A stretch of DNA of 64,000 nucleotides, from assembly GCF_000429045.1 (NCBI RefSeq), contig NZ_AUBC01000001.1, positions 386,928 through 450,927 of the forward strand. Direction: 5' to 3'. This DNA comes from Salinarimonas rosea DSM 21201 (lineage in GTDB: Bacteria > Pseudomonadota > Alphaproteobacteria > Rhizobiales > Beijerinckiaceae). Below, one piece after another: positions 16,872 through 25,795 of the stretch. Under the pieces are notes generated by a model. The model was not told the origin of the DNA, did not search any database, and worked only from the letters and a program-made list of their open reading frames with translations. Position 1 is the first letter of the stretch. Every line of letters begins with the position of its first letter. The position numbers were made by a program, and so were the translations under genes.

Positions 16872-17166
16872 GTTCTCCAGCTCACGATCTCAGGACCGCC
16901 ACGAGCAGCTCGCGACCGACATCGCCCCAATGCAGCCAACGGGACGGCTCATGAGAGGCGACGGCACTGCCACTGCCGCATCTTCTACACCGGTCGCTCG
17001 CAAAGCACGCGCCAAGGCAACACAGAAGCCCGCGAGGGCGGACGATAGCCAACACGGTCTGTAGCGCGGAGTGAGATGTCGAAGTCGTGGGCTGGGAGCG
17101 GGCGACGTCGTCCCGAGTAACCGATCGCCGGTGGTATCACGAAGACACCGCGCATCTGCGACCGTT
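16872..17166. other. gene-free stretch between AlbA_2/ATPase gene and tRNA-Leu
   Basis: About 295 bases of intermediate GC. No frame has both a ribosome site and protein-like composition, and no copy of the tRNA 3' end or of the 15299 repeats was seen. It probably holds the promoter of the AlbA_2/ATPase gene. Confidence 0.4.
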
Positions 17167-17252
17167 TGGTGCCCAGGAGAGGACTCGAACCTCCACGGCT
17201 GTTAACCACTGGTACCTGAAACCAGCGCGTCTACCAATTCCGCCACCTGGGC
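17167..17252 (-). tRNA. tRNA-Leu(CAG)
   Basis: An 86-base class II tRNA read leftward from 17252. Acceptor GCCCAGG/CCTGGGC, discriminator A and encoded CCA at 17169-17167. The anticodon stem CTGGT/ACCAG encloses TTCAGGT with anticodon CAG. The long variable arm and GGTTCGAGTCC T-arm are intact. It decodes CUG. Its 3' end faces the lower-GC region. Confidence 0.97.
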
Positions 17253-17442
17253 CCGCTTGCGCGGTGGGGCGCTTCATAGCAGGTCCGCGGGCGCCGTCAA
17301 TCGTCTTTCTCGCGTCGCCGGGCGCGGCGATCGCGACGGATTCCCCGCGGGCGATGAGGAAATCGGTAACGGGAGGGATCCAGGATGGGGCGGGATGCGT
17401 AGTCTCCCATAGACGCGCTCGAATCCGAGAAGGAGGGCCGCC

Positions 17443-17814
17443 ATGCGTGCCCTGATGAAGCAGCCGCTGATCCGCCTGTTCGTGATGAACGGGTTCCTCG
17501 GGATCGGCTTCGGCATGGCGATCGCCGCCGTGCTGGTCGCGGTCGACTTCCGCGGCGTGGCGACGCTCGCGCTCACCGATCCCAACGGCTTCGTCGCCGT
17601 GATCCTGCTCGCCTTCGGGCTCGCCGTCACCTGCGGCGGGGCGGCCATCGCCACGGCGGTGATGCTGCTGCCCTGGGAGGACGACGACAACGAGGGCGGC
17701 TCCGGCGGCGGTGGCGGCCGCTTCGACGAGGACGGCGGGCTGGAGCTGCGCCCCGTGCGGGTGCGGGCCCAGGGCCGCCACGGCGTGCCGCGCATCCCGC
17801 CGCGGGATCGATAG
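17443..17814 (+). CDS. small membrane protein with acidic/Gly-rich tail, 123 aa
   Basis: Not recognised. AGGAGG six bases before ATG 17443 supports the call. Two hydrophobic helices lie at about 12-34 (VMNGFLGIGFGMAIAAVLVA) and 48-76. A cytosolic tail starts with WEDDDNEGGSGGGGG and ends basic (VRVRAQGRHGVPRIPPRDR). It stands alone between tRNA-Leu and the NDUFA9-like gene. Confidence 0.65.
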   Translation: MRALMKQPLIRLFVMNGFLGIGFGMAIAAVLVAVDFRGVATLALTDPNGFVAVILLAFGLAVTCGGAAIATAVMLLPWEDDDNEGGSGGGGGRFDEDGGLELRPVRVRAQGRHGVPRIPPRDR

Positions 17815-17844
17815 GCGCGAGGAGCGCGGCCCCGCGGTCGACGC

Positions 17845-17902
17845 GCAGGCCGACCACGCAGGCCGACCACGCAGGCCGACCACGCAGGCCGACCACGCAG
17901 GC
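17845..17902. repeat. 13-base tandem repeat, 4.5 copies
   Basis: The unit GCAGGCCGACCAC repeats exactly at 17845, 17858, 17871 and 17884, with a partial sixth-length copy GCAGGC at 17897. It lies in the gap before the NDUFA9-like gene. Confidence 0.95.
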
Positions 17903-17992
17903 GCCGGCGCGCGTCAAAATCGCCCCGCGCCCTTCCCCAGCGCTGCGGAACGCTCTAGAGATCCCCCGCATCGTGAGCGAGGGGTGAGTGAA

Positions 17993-19012
17993 ATGCAGGC
18001 GGCAGGCTGGCCGAGCGCGAAACTGATCACCGTCTTCGGCGGATCCGGCTTCCTCGGCCGGTACGTGTGCCAGGTCCTGGCGCGACGCGGCTACCGGGTG
18101 CGCGTCGCCGTGCGCCGGCCCGATCTCGCCTACCATCTCCAGCCCCTCGGCACCGTCGGGCAGATCATGCCGGTGCAGGCGAACCTGCGCTTCCCGGAAT
18201 CGGTCCGGGCCGCGATGAAGAACGCCGACGGCGCGGTCAACCTCGTCGGCATCCTCCAGGAAGGCGGCAAGCAGACCTTCTCCGCCGTGCAGACGGAGGG
18301 CGCCGCCGCCGTGGCGCGGGCCGCGGCGGAAGCGGGCGTGCCGCTCGTCCACGTCTCCGCCATCGGCGCCGATCCCGACAGCCCCTCGCGCTACGGCCGC
18401 ACCAAGGCCGAGGGCGAGGCGCGGGTCCTCGAGGCGCTGCCCGAGGCGGTGGTGCTGCGCCCCTCGATCGTCTTCGGCCCCGGCGACGGCTTCTTCACCC
18501 GCTTCGCCGTGCTGGCGCGCGCGCTCCCCGTGATGCCGATCGCCGCCGCGGGCACGCGCTTCCAGCCGGTCTACGTCGCCGACGTCGCCGAGGCGATCGC
18601 CCGCGCGATGGACGGGACGGTCCCGGGCGGGACGGTCTACGAGCTCGGCGGGCCGGAGGTCTTCACCTTCCGGGAGGTGGTCGAGCTCGTTCTGCGCCAC
18701 ACCGAGCGCCGCCGCCCGATCCTCACGCTGCCGGACGGCCTCGCCCGCCTGCAGGCGGGGCTGACGGAGACGCTCGACAAGATCACGCTCGGCCTCCTCC
18801 CGGACGAGATCGTGCTCACCCGCGACCAGCTGAAGATGCTCGCCGCCGACAACGTCGTCTCGGAGGCGGCGAAGACCGAGGGTCGCACGCTCGAGGGCCT
18901 CGGCATCGCGCCCACCGCCGTCGAGGCGATCGTGCCGGCCTACCTCAAGCGCTTCCGCAAGCGCGGCCAGTTCGAGGCCCCGCGCGACCCGCGGGAGGGG
19001 ACCGCGGCGTGA
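17993..19012 (+). CDS. complex I NDUFA9-like NAD(P)-binding protein
   Basis: Atypical short-chain dehydrogenase, 339 aa, of the group related to the NDUFA9 subunit of respiratory complex I. The Rossmann fold opens with ITVFGGSGFLGRYVCQVLARRG at about 11-32, and SAIGADPDSPSRYGRTKAEGE contains the Tyr-x3-Lys pair. In bacteria it is thought to bind NADPH and support complex I or quinone metabolism rather than act as a classic epimerase. ATG 17993 is preferred; AGGGGTGAG precedes it. The next gene begins 81 bases on. Confidence 0.85.
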   Translation: MQAAGWPSAKLITVFGGSGFLGRYVCQVLARRGYRVRVAVRRPDLAYHLQPLGTVGQIMPVQANLRFPESVRAAMKNADGAVNLVGILQEGGKQTFSAVQTEGAAAVARAAAEAGVPLVHVSAIGADPDSPSRYGRTKAEGEARVLEALPEAVVLRPSIVFGPGDGFFTRFAVLARALPVMPIAAAGTRFQPVYVADVAEAIARAMDGTVPGGTVYELGGPEVFTFREVVELVLRHTERRRPILTLPDGLARLQAGLTETLDKITLGLLPDEIVLTRDQLKMLAADNVVSEAAKTEGRTLEGLGIAPTAVEAIVPAYLKRFRKRGQFEAPRDPREGTAA

Positions 19013-19093
19013 CGGCCCGCGCCGGCGCAGCTTGACAGCGAAGCCGCCCGGCTTCTTAACCTCCGGCGTTCCACAGCCGTCCGGAGGCCGCCC

Positions 19094-20398
19094 GTGCCCG
19101 CTCTCGCCGAACTCTCCACCGACGACCTCCGGGCGCTCGCAGCCGAGGTCGCGCGCGACATCGAGGCGTTCCGCGCGAAGGGGCTGGCGCTCGACATGAC
19201 CCGCGGCAAGCCCGCGCCGGAGCAGCTCGACCTCGCCAACGCCATGCTCGCGCTGCCCGGCAACGGCGACTATCACACCCAGGCGGGCGAGGACGCGCGC
19301 AACTACGGCGGCCTGCAGGGCATCGCCGAGGCCCGCCGGCTCTTCGCCGGCATGGTCGGCGCGCCGCCCGAGCAGGTCGTGATCGGCGAGAACGCCTCGC
19401 TCGCGATGATGCACGATTGCCTCGTCTGGGCGCTGCTCCACGGCGTGCCCGGCGGGGCCGGCCCCTGGTCGCGCGAGCCGGACGGCATCGCCTTCCTCTG
19501 CCCGGTGCCGGGCTACGACCGCCACTTCGCCATCACCGAAGGCTACGGCGTGCGCATGATCCCGGTGCCGCTGACCGGCGAGGGACCGGACGTCGACGCG
19601 GTGGCCCGTGCGGTCGAGGACCCCTCCGTCAAGGGCATGTGGTGCGTGCCGAAGTATTCCAATCCCACCGGCGAGACCTACGCGCCGGGCGTGGTCGAGG
19701 CGCTGGCGCGGATGCGGACCGCCGCGCCGGACTTCCGGCTGTTCTGGGACAACGCCTACGCGGTCCACGACCTCGTCGCGGAGGGCGACGCGCTCGCGAA
19801 CGTGCTCGACGCCTGCGCGGCGGCGGGCAACCCGGACCGCGCCTTCGTCTTCGCCTCGACCTCGAAGGTGACCTTCGCCGGTGCGGGGCTGTCCTTCTTC
19901 GGCTCCTCGCCGGCGAACGTCGCCTGGTACCTCGCCAAGGCGAGCCTGCGCACGATCGGGCCGAACAAGCTCAACCAGCTGCGGCACGTGCGCTTCTTCG
20001 GGGACGAGGCGGGGCTCTCCGCGCACATGGACCGGCACCGCGCTCTGCTCGCGCCGAAGTTCGCGGCGGTGGAGGACGCGCTCCAGGCGCGGCTCGCCGG
20101 CACGGGTGCGGCGCACTGGGCGCGGCCCCGGGGCGGCTACTTCGTGTCGGTGGACGTGCGCCCGGGCACGGCGCGCCAGGTCGTCGCCACCGCGAAGGCG
20201 CTCGGCATCGCGATGACGCCCGCGGGCTCGACCTGGCCCGGCGGCACGGACCCGCGCGACGAAAACCTGCGCATCGCCCCGAGCTTCCCCTCGCTCGCCG
20301 ACGTGCGCGCGGCGGCGGAGGGCGTCGCGCTCGCCATCCTGGCGGCCGCGGTCGAGGCCGAGCAGCAGGCCCGCGGCGAGGGCACGGCGTCGGCCTGA
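19094..20398 (+). CDS. PLP-dependent aminotransferase, class I/II fold (aspartate-aminotransferase-like)
   Basis: PLP enzyme of 434 aa. Landmarks: LDMTRGKPAPEQLDLANAML early, NYGGLQGIAEARRLFA, PKYSNPTGETY (substrate/cofactor region), LFWDNAYAVHDL, and the PLP lysine in FASTSKVTFAGAG. The pattern matches a family of putative aspartate aminotransferases distinct from AspC. The start is GTG at 19094 with GGAGG six bases upstream. Substrate unknown. Confidence 0.87.
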   Translation: MPALAELSTDDLRALAAEVARDIEAFRAKGLALDMTRGKPAPEQLDLANAMLALPGNGDYHTQAGEDARNYGGLQGIAEARRLFAGMVGAPPEQVVIGENASLAMMHDCLVWALLHGVPGGAGPWSREPDGIAFLCPVPGYDRHFAITEGYGVRMIPVPLTGEGPDVDAVARAVEDPSVKGMWCVPKYSNPTGETYAPGVVEALARMRTAAPDFRLFWDNAYAVHDLVAEGDALANVLDACAAAGNPDRAFVFASTSKVTFAGAGLSFFGSSPANVAWYLAKASLRTIGPNKLNQLRHVRFFGDEAGLSAHMDRHRALLAPKFAAVEDALQARLAGTGAAHWARPRGGYFVSVDVRPGTARQVVATAKALGIAMTPAGSTWPGGTDPRDENLRIAPSFPSLADVRAAAEGVALAILAAAVEAEQQARGEGTASA

Positions 20399-20482
20399 GC
20401 CGCGCCGTCGTCCGCCATATTTTGGCCGCCGGCGCCGATTGTGGTATCCGGAGATCCCCCGCGTCGATCGGCTTTCCAGTCC

Positions 20483-21403
20483 ATGCACCTGTCCCGATAC
20501 TTTCCCGCGTCCGCCCTGGCGCTCGCGCTCGTCGCGCTCGCCGGTGCGGCCCTCCTCGCGACGAGCGCGCCCGTGCGCGCCCAGAGCGCCACGGAGATCG
20601 TCGTGCGGCTCAACCAGCTCGAGGAGGAGGTGCGCCGCCTCTCCGGGCAGGTGGAGCAGCTGACCTTCCAGAACCGCCAGCTGCGCGAGCAGCTCCAGCG
20701 CTTCCAGGAGGACGTCGATTTCCGCTTCCGCGAGATGGGCGGCCCCGGGTCGTCGCTGCCGCCCCCCGCGACACCGCCCTCCGCGGCACCCGCGCCCGGC
20801 CAGCGTTCCGACGTGTTCGACCCCGGCACGAGCCCGGGCGCGCCCGGCGCGCCGCAGCCGCTCGGCACGACGACGCCCTCCACCCCGCTGGGCACCGCCG
20901 AGGCGCCTCCGCCGGAGGGCGGCGGCGCGCCGCTCGACATCGCCGCGATCCTGCGCGGCGAGGCGCCCGTGCCGTCCGTCGAGCGCGCGGGTCCCTCGAT
21001 CGCCGCCACCGGCTCCGAGGATCCGCGCTTCGACTACGATTCGGCCTACGCCTACCTGCTGCAGCGCCAGTACGAGCGCGCCGAGATGGGCTTTCGGCAG
21101 TACCTCCAGTCCCACCCGCGCGACGCGCTGGTGCCGGACGCCACCTTCTGGCTCGGTGAGACCTACGCCCAGCGCGGCCGCCACCGCGAGGCGGCGGAGC
21201 AGTTCCTCAAGGTCTCGACGGAGCACGCCGAGTCGCCCAAGGCGCCGGACGCGATGCTCAAGCTCGGAACCTCGCTGATCGAGCTCGGTGCCCGCGAGCA
21301 GGCCTGCGCCACATTCGCCGAGCTGACACGCCGCTACGACGACGCCTCCATGCCCGTGCGCGAGGCGGTCGAGCGCGAGCGCCGCCGCGCCTCCTGCGGC
21401 TGA
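20483..21403 (+). CDS. cpoB: Tol-Pal system protein CpoB/YbgF
   Basis: Periplasmic TPR protein, 306 aa, that links Tol-Pal outer-membrane constriction with peptidoglycan synthesis at division. Signal peptide residues 1-33 with cleavage at VRA-Q. A coiled coil follows (IVVRLNQLEEEVRRLSGQVE), then a Pro/Gly-rich linker (about 88-170) and C-terminal TPR repeats: YDSAYAYLLQRQYERAEMGF, FWLGETYAQRGRHREAAEQF, PDAMLKLGTSLIELGAREQA. The usual neighbours tolB and pal are absent upstream; tilS follows 13 bases later as in many alphaproteobacteria. Confidence 0.92.
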   Translation: MHLSRYFPASALALALVALAGAALLATSAPVRAQSATEIVVRLNQLEEEVRRLSGQVEQLTFQNRQLREQLQRFQEDVDFRFREMGGPGSSLPPPATPPSAAPAPGQRSDVFDPGTSPGAPGAPQPLGTTTPSTPLGTAEAPPPEGGGAPLDIAAILRGEAPVPSVERAGPSIAATGSEDPRFDYDSAYAYLLQRQYERAEMGFRQYLQSHPRDALVPDATFWLGETYAQRGRHREAAEQFLKVSTEHAESPKAPDAMLKLGTSLIELGAREQACATFAELTRRYDDASMPVREAVERERRRASCG

Positions 21404-21416
21404 CGCCGCGCCCGCG

Positions 21417-22460
21417 ATGGCCGCGCCGGACGACGCTCCCCTCGCCGATGCCGAGGCGGACGCGTGCCTGTCGCCGCTCCTCCACGACTTCCGCGAAAGC
21501 GGGCTGATCCTCGCGGTGTCCGGCGGCCCCGACTCGGTCGCGCTCATGCGCCTCGCCGCACCGCTGGCCCGCGAGACCGGCACCCCCACCCGCGTCGTCA
21601 CGATCGACCACGGCCTGCGCCCCGACTCCGTCGAGGAGGCGCCGCGCGTGGCGCGATGGGCCCGCGAGGCGGGCCTTCCCCACGAGATCCGCGCCTGGGA
21701 CGGCGAGAAGCCGGCCCGCGGCATCCAGGACGCCGCCCGCGAGGCCCGCTACGTGCTCCTCTCCGCCGCCGCCCGCGCCGCCGGCGCCGGCGCGATCCTG
21801 ACCGCGCACCATCGGGACGACCAGGCCGAGACCGTGTTGATGCGGCTCTGCGCGGGCTCCGGTCCCGCCGGGCTCGCGGGGATGCGGCCGCGCGGCGACC
21901 TCGACGGGCTCGTGCTGGCGCGGCCCTTCCTCGACCTGCCCAAGGCGCGCCTCGTCGCCACCTGCATGGCGCGCGGGTGGGGCTTCGTCGAGGACCCGTC
22001 GAACGCCTCCCTGCGCTACGCGCGCGCGCGGCTGCGGCGCCTCGCGCCGCAGCTGGCCGACGAGGGCCTCGGCCCCGCGCGCCTCGCCAAGCTCGCCGCA
22101 CGCGCCGCACGGGCGGAGGACGCGCTGGACGCGGCGAGCATCGCCGCCTTCGCGCGGCTCGCGACCGGGCAGGCGCCGCTCGTCCTCGACGCCGCCGGGC
22201 TCGCGGCCGAGCCCGAGGAGATCGCGCTGCGCGTCCTTTCGCGGGCGGTCCGGCGGGTGGGCGGAGCCGCGGGCTACGATCGGCTGTCGCGGCTCGAGGC
22301 CTTCTGGAGCCGCCTCGCCCCCGCGATCGCCGCGGGCGCACCGTTCCGCGAGACGCTCGGCGGCGCGCTCGCGACGCTCGAGGCCGGCCGGCTCGTCGTC
22401 ACGCCCGAGCCGCCGCGGCGCGGTCGCCGACCGCTTTGCGCGAAGCGGGGAGGATGCTAG
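21417..22460 (+). CDS. tilS: tRNA(Ile)-lysidine synthase
   Basis: Makes lysidine at the wobble base of tRNA-Ile(CAU), changing it to read AUA; essential. The PP-loop SGGPDSVAL sits at 35-43, followed by TIDHGLRPDSVEE and the TAHHRDDQAETVLMRL motif near 138. Length 347 aa is within the shorter alphaproteobacterial range; the C-terminal domain is reduced compared with E. coli. In many relatives ftsH follows, but here prmA does. Confidence 0.93.
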   Translation: MAAPDDAPLADAEADACLSPLLHDFRESGLILAVSGGPDSVALMRLAAPLARETGTPTRVVTIDHGLRPDSVEEAPRVARWAREAGLPHEIRAWDGEKPARGIQDAAREARYVLLSAAARAAGAGAILTAHHRDDQAETVLMRLCAGSGPAGLAGMRPRGDLDGLVLARPFLDLPKARLVATCMARGWGFVEDPSNASLRYARARLRRLAPQLADEGLGPARLAKLAARAARAEDALDAASIAAFARLATGQAPLVLDAAGLAAEPEEIALRVLSRAVRRVGGAAGYDRLSRLEAFWSRLAPAIAAGAPFRETLGGALATLEAGRLVVTPEPPRRGRRPLCAKRGGC

Positions 22461-22470
22461 AGCCTCGCTC

Positions 22471-23394
22471 ATGCTCGAAGGCCTGCACCCCAACCGCCCC
22501 ACCCACGTCATGCGCCTCGCCACCAGCGAGCGCGCCGCGCGTGCCACCACCGACGTGATCGGCGAGATGTTCGACCCCGCCGAGACGGCGGTCGCCGCCT
22601 TCGAGGCCGACGACGGCGCGACCTGGCTGCTCGAGGCCTATTTCGCCTCGCCGCCCGACGAGGAGGCGGTTCGCGCCATGATCCGCCCCGTCATCGGCGA
22701 GGAGGCCGATCGCGCGGTGTTCGAGGCGATCGCGCAGAAGGACTGGGTGGCGGCGTCGCTCGAGGGGTTGAAGCCCGTGCGGGCCGGGCGCTTCCTCGTG
22801 CACGGGTCGCACGATCGGCACACGAGGGCGGCGAACGATCTCGCCATCGAGATCGAGGCGGCGCTCGCCTTCGGCACGGGGCATCACGGCACGACGCGCG
22901 GCTGCCTGCTCGCACTCGTCGACGAGCTGAAGCGCAGGCGTCCGATCCACGTTCTCGACGTCGGCACGGGCACCGGCATCCTCGCCTTCGCGGCGGCGAA
23001 GGCGGTGCGGCGGCGCGTGGTGGCGGGGGACATCGATCCGGTGGCGATCGCGGTGGCGCGGGACAACGCGCGGGCGAACGGCGTCGCGCCCTGGCTCGAC
23101 CTCTACGTCGGGCCGGGCATCCGTGCGCCGCAAGCGGCGCGCGCGCGGCATTTCGATCTCGTCTTCGCCAACATCCTGGCGAAGCCGTTGCGGCGCCTCG
23201 CGCCCGATCTCGCGGGGGTGGTGGCGCCGGGCGGGACGCTGGTGCTGTCGGGGCTGCTCGCGCGCGACGTGCCGGGTGTGCTCTCGGCCTATCGCGCGCA
23301 AGGGTTCGCGCTGGCGAAGCGCCGCGACCTCGAGGGCTGGGCCGCGCTCACCCTGAGACGCGGCGGCGCGGCGGCCCGGCCGATCGAGCGCTGA
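22471..23394 (+). CDS. prmA: ribosomal protein L11 methyltransferase
   Basis: SAM-dependent trimethylation of ribosomal protein L11, 307 aa. An N-terminal substrate-recognition domain (1-95) precedes AFGTGHHGTTRGCL, SAM motif I VLDVGTGTGILAFAAAK near 165-180, DIDPVAIAVARDNARANGV, and the catalytic-loop FDLVFANILAKPLRRLAP. It starts ten bases after tilS, so the two are likely co-transcribed. Confidence 0.95.
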   Translation: MLEGLHPNRPTHVMRLATSERAARATTDVIGEMFDPAETAVAAFEADDGATWLLEAYFASPPDEEAVRAMIRPVIGEEADRAVFEAIAQKDWVAASLEGLKPVRAGRFLVHGSHDRHTRAANDLAIEIEAALAFGTGHHGTTRGCLLALVDELKRRRPIHVLDVGTGTGILAFAAAKAVRRRVVAGDIDPVAIAVARDNARANGVAPWLDLYVGPGIRAPQAARARHFDLVFANILAKPLRRLAPDLAGVVAPGGTLVLSGLLARDVPGVLSAYRAQGFALAKRRDLEGWAALTLRRGGAAARPIER

Positions 23395-23424
23395 TCGGCG
23401 CGCGAGAACAGCGGGAGACGTGGG

Positions 23425-23661
23425 TCAGCGCACGAAGGGCAGGCGCGAATCGTCGGCGAGGCCGACGGCGCGGACGCCCTCGTTCTCCATGCGCGCCTCG
23501 AGGTGCGGCGCATAGAGGCGCAGCTCCCGCCGCACGCGCTCCATCTGCGCGGCCTGGATGCGGCGCAGGAGGCGCGCGAACAGGCCGGGGCGGGCGCTGT
23601 CCGCGGCGGGGGCGGCGGTCTCGCGGGCGGCGCCGCCGAACGTGTCGAGAGCATAGGCCAT
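23425..23661 (-). CDS. hypothetical protein, 78 aa
   Basis: Not recognised. GGAG eight bases before ATG 23661 supports it. The N-terminal MAYALDTFGGAARE is followed by an Ala/Pro linker, an amphipathic basic helix (LFARLLRRIQAAQMERVRRE) and ENEGVRAVGLADDSRLPFVR. The helix-rich basic centre recalls short DUF1127-like proteins, but the arginine signature is not close enough to say so. It converges on prmA. Confidence 0.55.
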   Translation of the reverse strand: MAYALDTFGGAARETAAPAADSARPGLFARLLRRIQAAQMERVRRELRLYAPHLEARMENEGVRAVGLADDSRLPFVR

Positions 23662-23894
23662 GATACGGTCTCCGGTCGTGGATCTCGGCTGTGCGAAGGC
23701 CCGAGCGTTTCCTTGTTGCGGTGCAAGATAGGTAAGCACCGCTGTCCTAGCTACGCCGCAGGCGCAGGAGCCGCCATGCGATCAGCGCAAGTCTCGTCTA
23801 TAATTTGGGCCGAGATGCGTGCCTTCTGCATGGTTCGCCGGCAGCCGCCCCGGCTCCCGTTGCACGCGCGCGCGCTTGCGCGTACGCCTTCGCC

Positions 23895-25712
23895 ATGAGC
23901 CGCTTCCAGACCTTCGACGACCTCACCGACCCCGCCCGCACCGCCCCGCGGGTCGCCGCGCTGCGTGCCGAGCTCGCCCGCCGGGGCGTGCACGGCTTCG
24001 TCGTGCCGCGCTCGGACGAGCACCAGTCCGAGTACGTGCCGCCGAGCGCCGAGCGGCTCGCCTGGCTCACCGGCTTCACGGGATCCGCCGGCGCGGCGGT
24101 GATCCTCGCCGACCACGCGGCGCTGTTCGTCGACGGCCGCTACACGCTGCAGGCGCCGGCGCAGACCGACACGGGGGTGATCACCGTCGTCGACAGCGGC
24201 GAGACGCCGCCGTCGCGCTGGGTCGAGGCGAACCTGGCCGAGGGCGCCGTCCTCGGCTACGATCCCTGGCTCCACACGGCGGACGCGGTCGCGCGGCTCG
24301 AGCGCGCCGCGAAGGCGGCGGGCGGGCGGCTCGAGCCGCTCTCGCCGAACCCCATCGACGCGATCTGGGAGGACCGGCCGGCCCCTCCGAAGGCGCCGGT
24401 ACGGCCCCATCCGGAGGCGCTCGCCGGGCTCTCGCGGGGAGAGAAGCTCGCGCGGGTGCGCGAGGCGCTCGCCGGGGAGAAGCTCGACGCGCTCGTGATC
24501 TCCGATCCGCACGCGCTCGCCTGGCTGTTCAACCTGCGCGGCGGCGACGTCGCCCACACGCCCCTGCCGCTCGGCTACGCGCTGGTGCCGCGGGAGGGGA
24601 GCGCGACGCTCTTCCTCGATCCCGACAAGGTGACGAACGAGGCGGGCGACGCGGTCGGCGACGTCGCCGCCTTCCGCGCCCCCGACGCGCTGGCGCCGAC
24701 CCTCGCCGAGATCGCGCGTCGCGGCGCGCGCATCCGCCTCGACCGCGACACCGCGGCCCGGGCGCTCTCCGACATCGTGCGCGACGCCGGCGCGGAGCCG
24801 GACGTCGGCGCGGACCCGATCGCGCGCATGAAGGCGGTCAAGACCGACGCCGAGATCGCCGGTGCCCGCGCCGCGCACGTGCGCGACGGCGCCGCCGTCG
24901 CCCGCTTCCTCGCCTGGTTCGAGGCGGAGGCGCCGGGCGGGCTCGGCGAGATCGACGTGGTGGAGAAGCTCGAGGCCTTCCGGTCCGAGACCGGCGCCCT
25001 CGTCGACGTGTCCTTTCCCTCGATCGCGGGGGCGGGCCCGAACGGCGCGATCGTGCACTACCGCGTCAGCCGCGCATCCAACCGGGCGCTCGCGGCGGGC
25101 GAGCTCTTCCTGATCGATTCGGGCGCGCAGTACCGCGACGGCACGACGGACATCACCCGCACGCTGCCCGTCGGCGTGCCGACGGCCGAGATGCGCGACC
25201 GCTACACCCGCGTGCTGCAGGGGCACCTCGCGGTCTCGCGCGCGGTCTTCCCCAAGGGCGCGACGGGCGCGCAGATCGACGGCTTCGCCCGCGCGCCGCT
25301 GTGGCGGGCGGGCCTCGACTTCGACCACGGCACCGGCCACGGCGTCGGCAGCTTCCTGTCGGTGCACGAGGGTCCGCAGCGCATCGCCAAGACCGGGACG
25401 ACCCCGCTGGAGCCGGGGATGATCCTCTCCAACGAGCCGGGCTACTACCGCACCGGCGCCTTCGGCATCCGCATCGAGAACCTGATCCTCGTCGAGCGCC
25501 GGGAGATCCCCGGCGCCGAGCGGGAGATGCGGGGCTTCGAGACGCTGACGCTCGCGCCCTACGCGCGAGACCTCGTCGACCTCGCGCTGCTCGACGCCGG
25601 CGAGATCGCCTGGATCGACGCCTATCACGCCCGGGTGGAGGAGACGCTCGCGCCCCTCGTCGATGGGCGCACGCGCGACTGGCTCGCCCGCGCCTGTGCG
25701 CCGCTCGGCTGA
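23895..25712 (+). CDS. aminopeptidase P family metallopeptidase (M24B)
   Basis: Removes N-terminal residues before proline; 605 aa, the three-domain size of eukaryote-like aminopeptidase P1 rather than E. coli PepP. Two creatinase-like N-domains (1-310) precede the pita-bread fold. Metal ligands are visible in IDSGAQYRDGTTDITRTLPVG (two Asp), GTGHGVGSFLSVHEGPQ (His) and MILSNEPGYYRTGAFGIRIEN (two Glu). ATG 23895 starts right before the conserved RFQTFDDL; 90 bases of open frame upstream are low complexity and were left out. Confidence 0.92.
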   Translation: MSRFQTFDDLTDPARTAPRVAALRAELARRGVHGFVVPRSDEHQSEYVPPSAERLAWLTGFTGSAGAAVILADHAALFVDGRYTLQAPAQTDTGVITVVDSGETPPSRWVEANLAEGAVLGYDPWLHTADAVARLERAAKAAGGRLEPLSPNPIDAIWEDRPAPPKAPVRPHPEALAGLSRGEKLARVREALAGEKLDALVISDPHALAWLFNLRGGDVAHTPLPLGYALVPREGSATLFLDPDKVTNEAGDAVGDVAAFRAPDALAPTLAEIARRGARIRLDRDTAARALSDIVRDAGAEPDVGADPIARMKAVKTDAEIAGARAAHVRDGAAVARFLAWFEAEAPGGLGEIDVVEKLEAFRSETGALVDVSFPSIAGAGPNGAIVHYRVSRASNRALAAGELFLIDSGAQYRDGTTDITRTLPVGVPTAEMRDRYTRVLQGHLAVSRAVFPKGATGAQIDGFARAPLWRAGLDFDHGTGHGVGSFLSVHEGPQRIAKTGTTPLEPGMILSNEPGYYRTGAFGIRIENLILVERREIPGAEREMRGFETLTLAPYARDLVDLALLDAGEIAWIDAYHARVEETLAPLVDGRTRDWLARACAPLG

Positions 25713-25730
25713 AGGGGTTGGCAGGCGGGC

Positions 25731-25761
25731 GCGGGCGGGCCGCTTGCTCCCGCCCGCCCGC
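25731..25761 (+). terminator. GC hairpin between the aminopeptidase and cystathionine-lyase-type genes
   Basis: GCGGGCGGGC at 25731-25740 pairs perfectly with GCCCGCCCGC at 25752-25761 over an 11-base loop. No T-tract follows, so it is either a factor-dependent stop or an mRNA-end protector. Confidence 0.45.
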
Positions 25762-25795
25762 TCTGCTTGAACCGGAGCCCAGCCGGGAGCCCCGC

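Noticed and set aside
15299-17166. Integrative element with defined att sites
   Set aside because: The direct repeats occur on one side only, and no integrase or copy of the tRNA end was found, so only a remnant is suggested.
17845-17902. CRISPR-like array
   Set aside because: The units are 13 bases in direct contact with no spacers and no cas genes in the window.
17627-21724. A 1365-codon open frame on the minus strand
   Set aside because: It runs antiparallel to five well-supported genes (17443, 17993, 19094, 20483 and 21417), and its composition is Arg/Ala/Gly-rich as expected for the opposite strand of GC-rich coding DNA.
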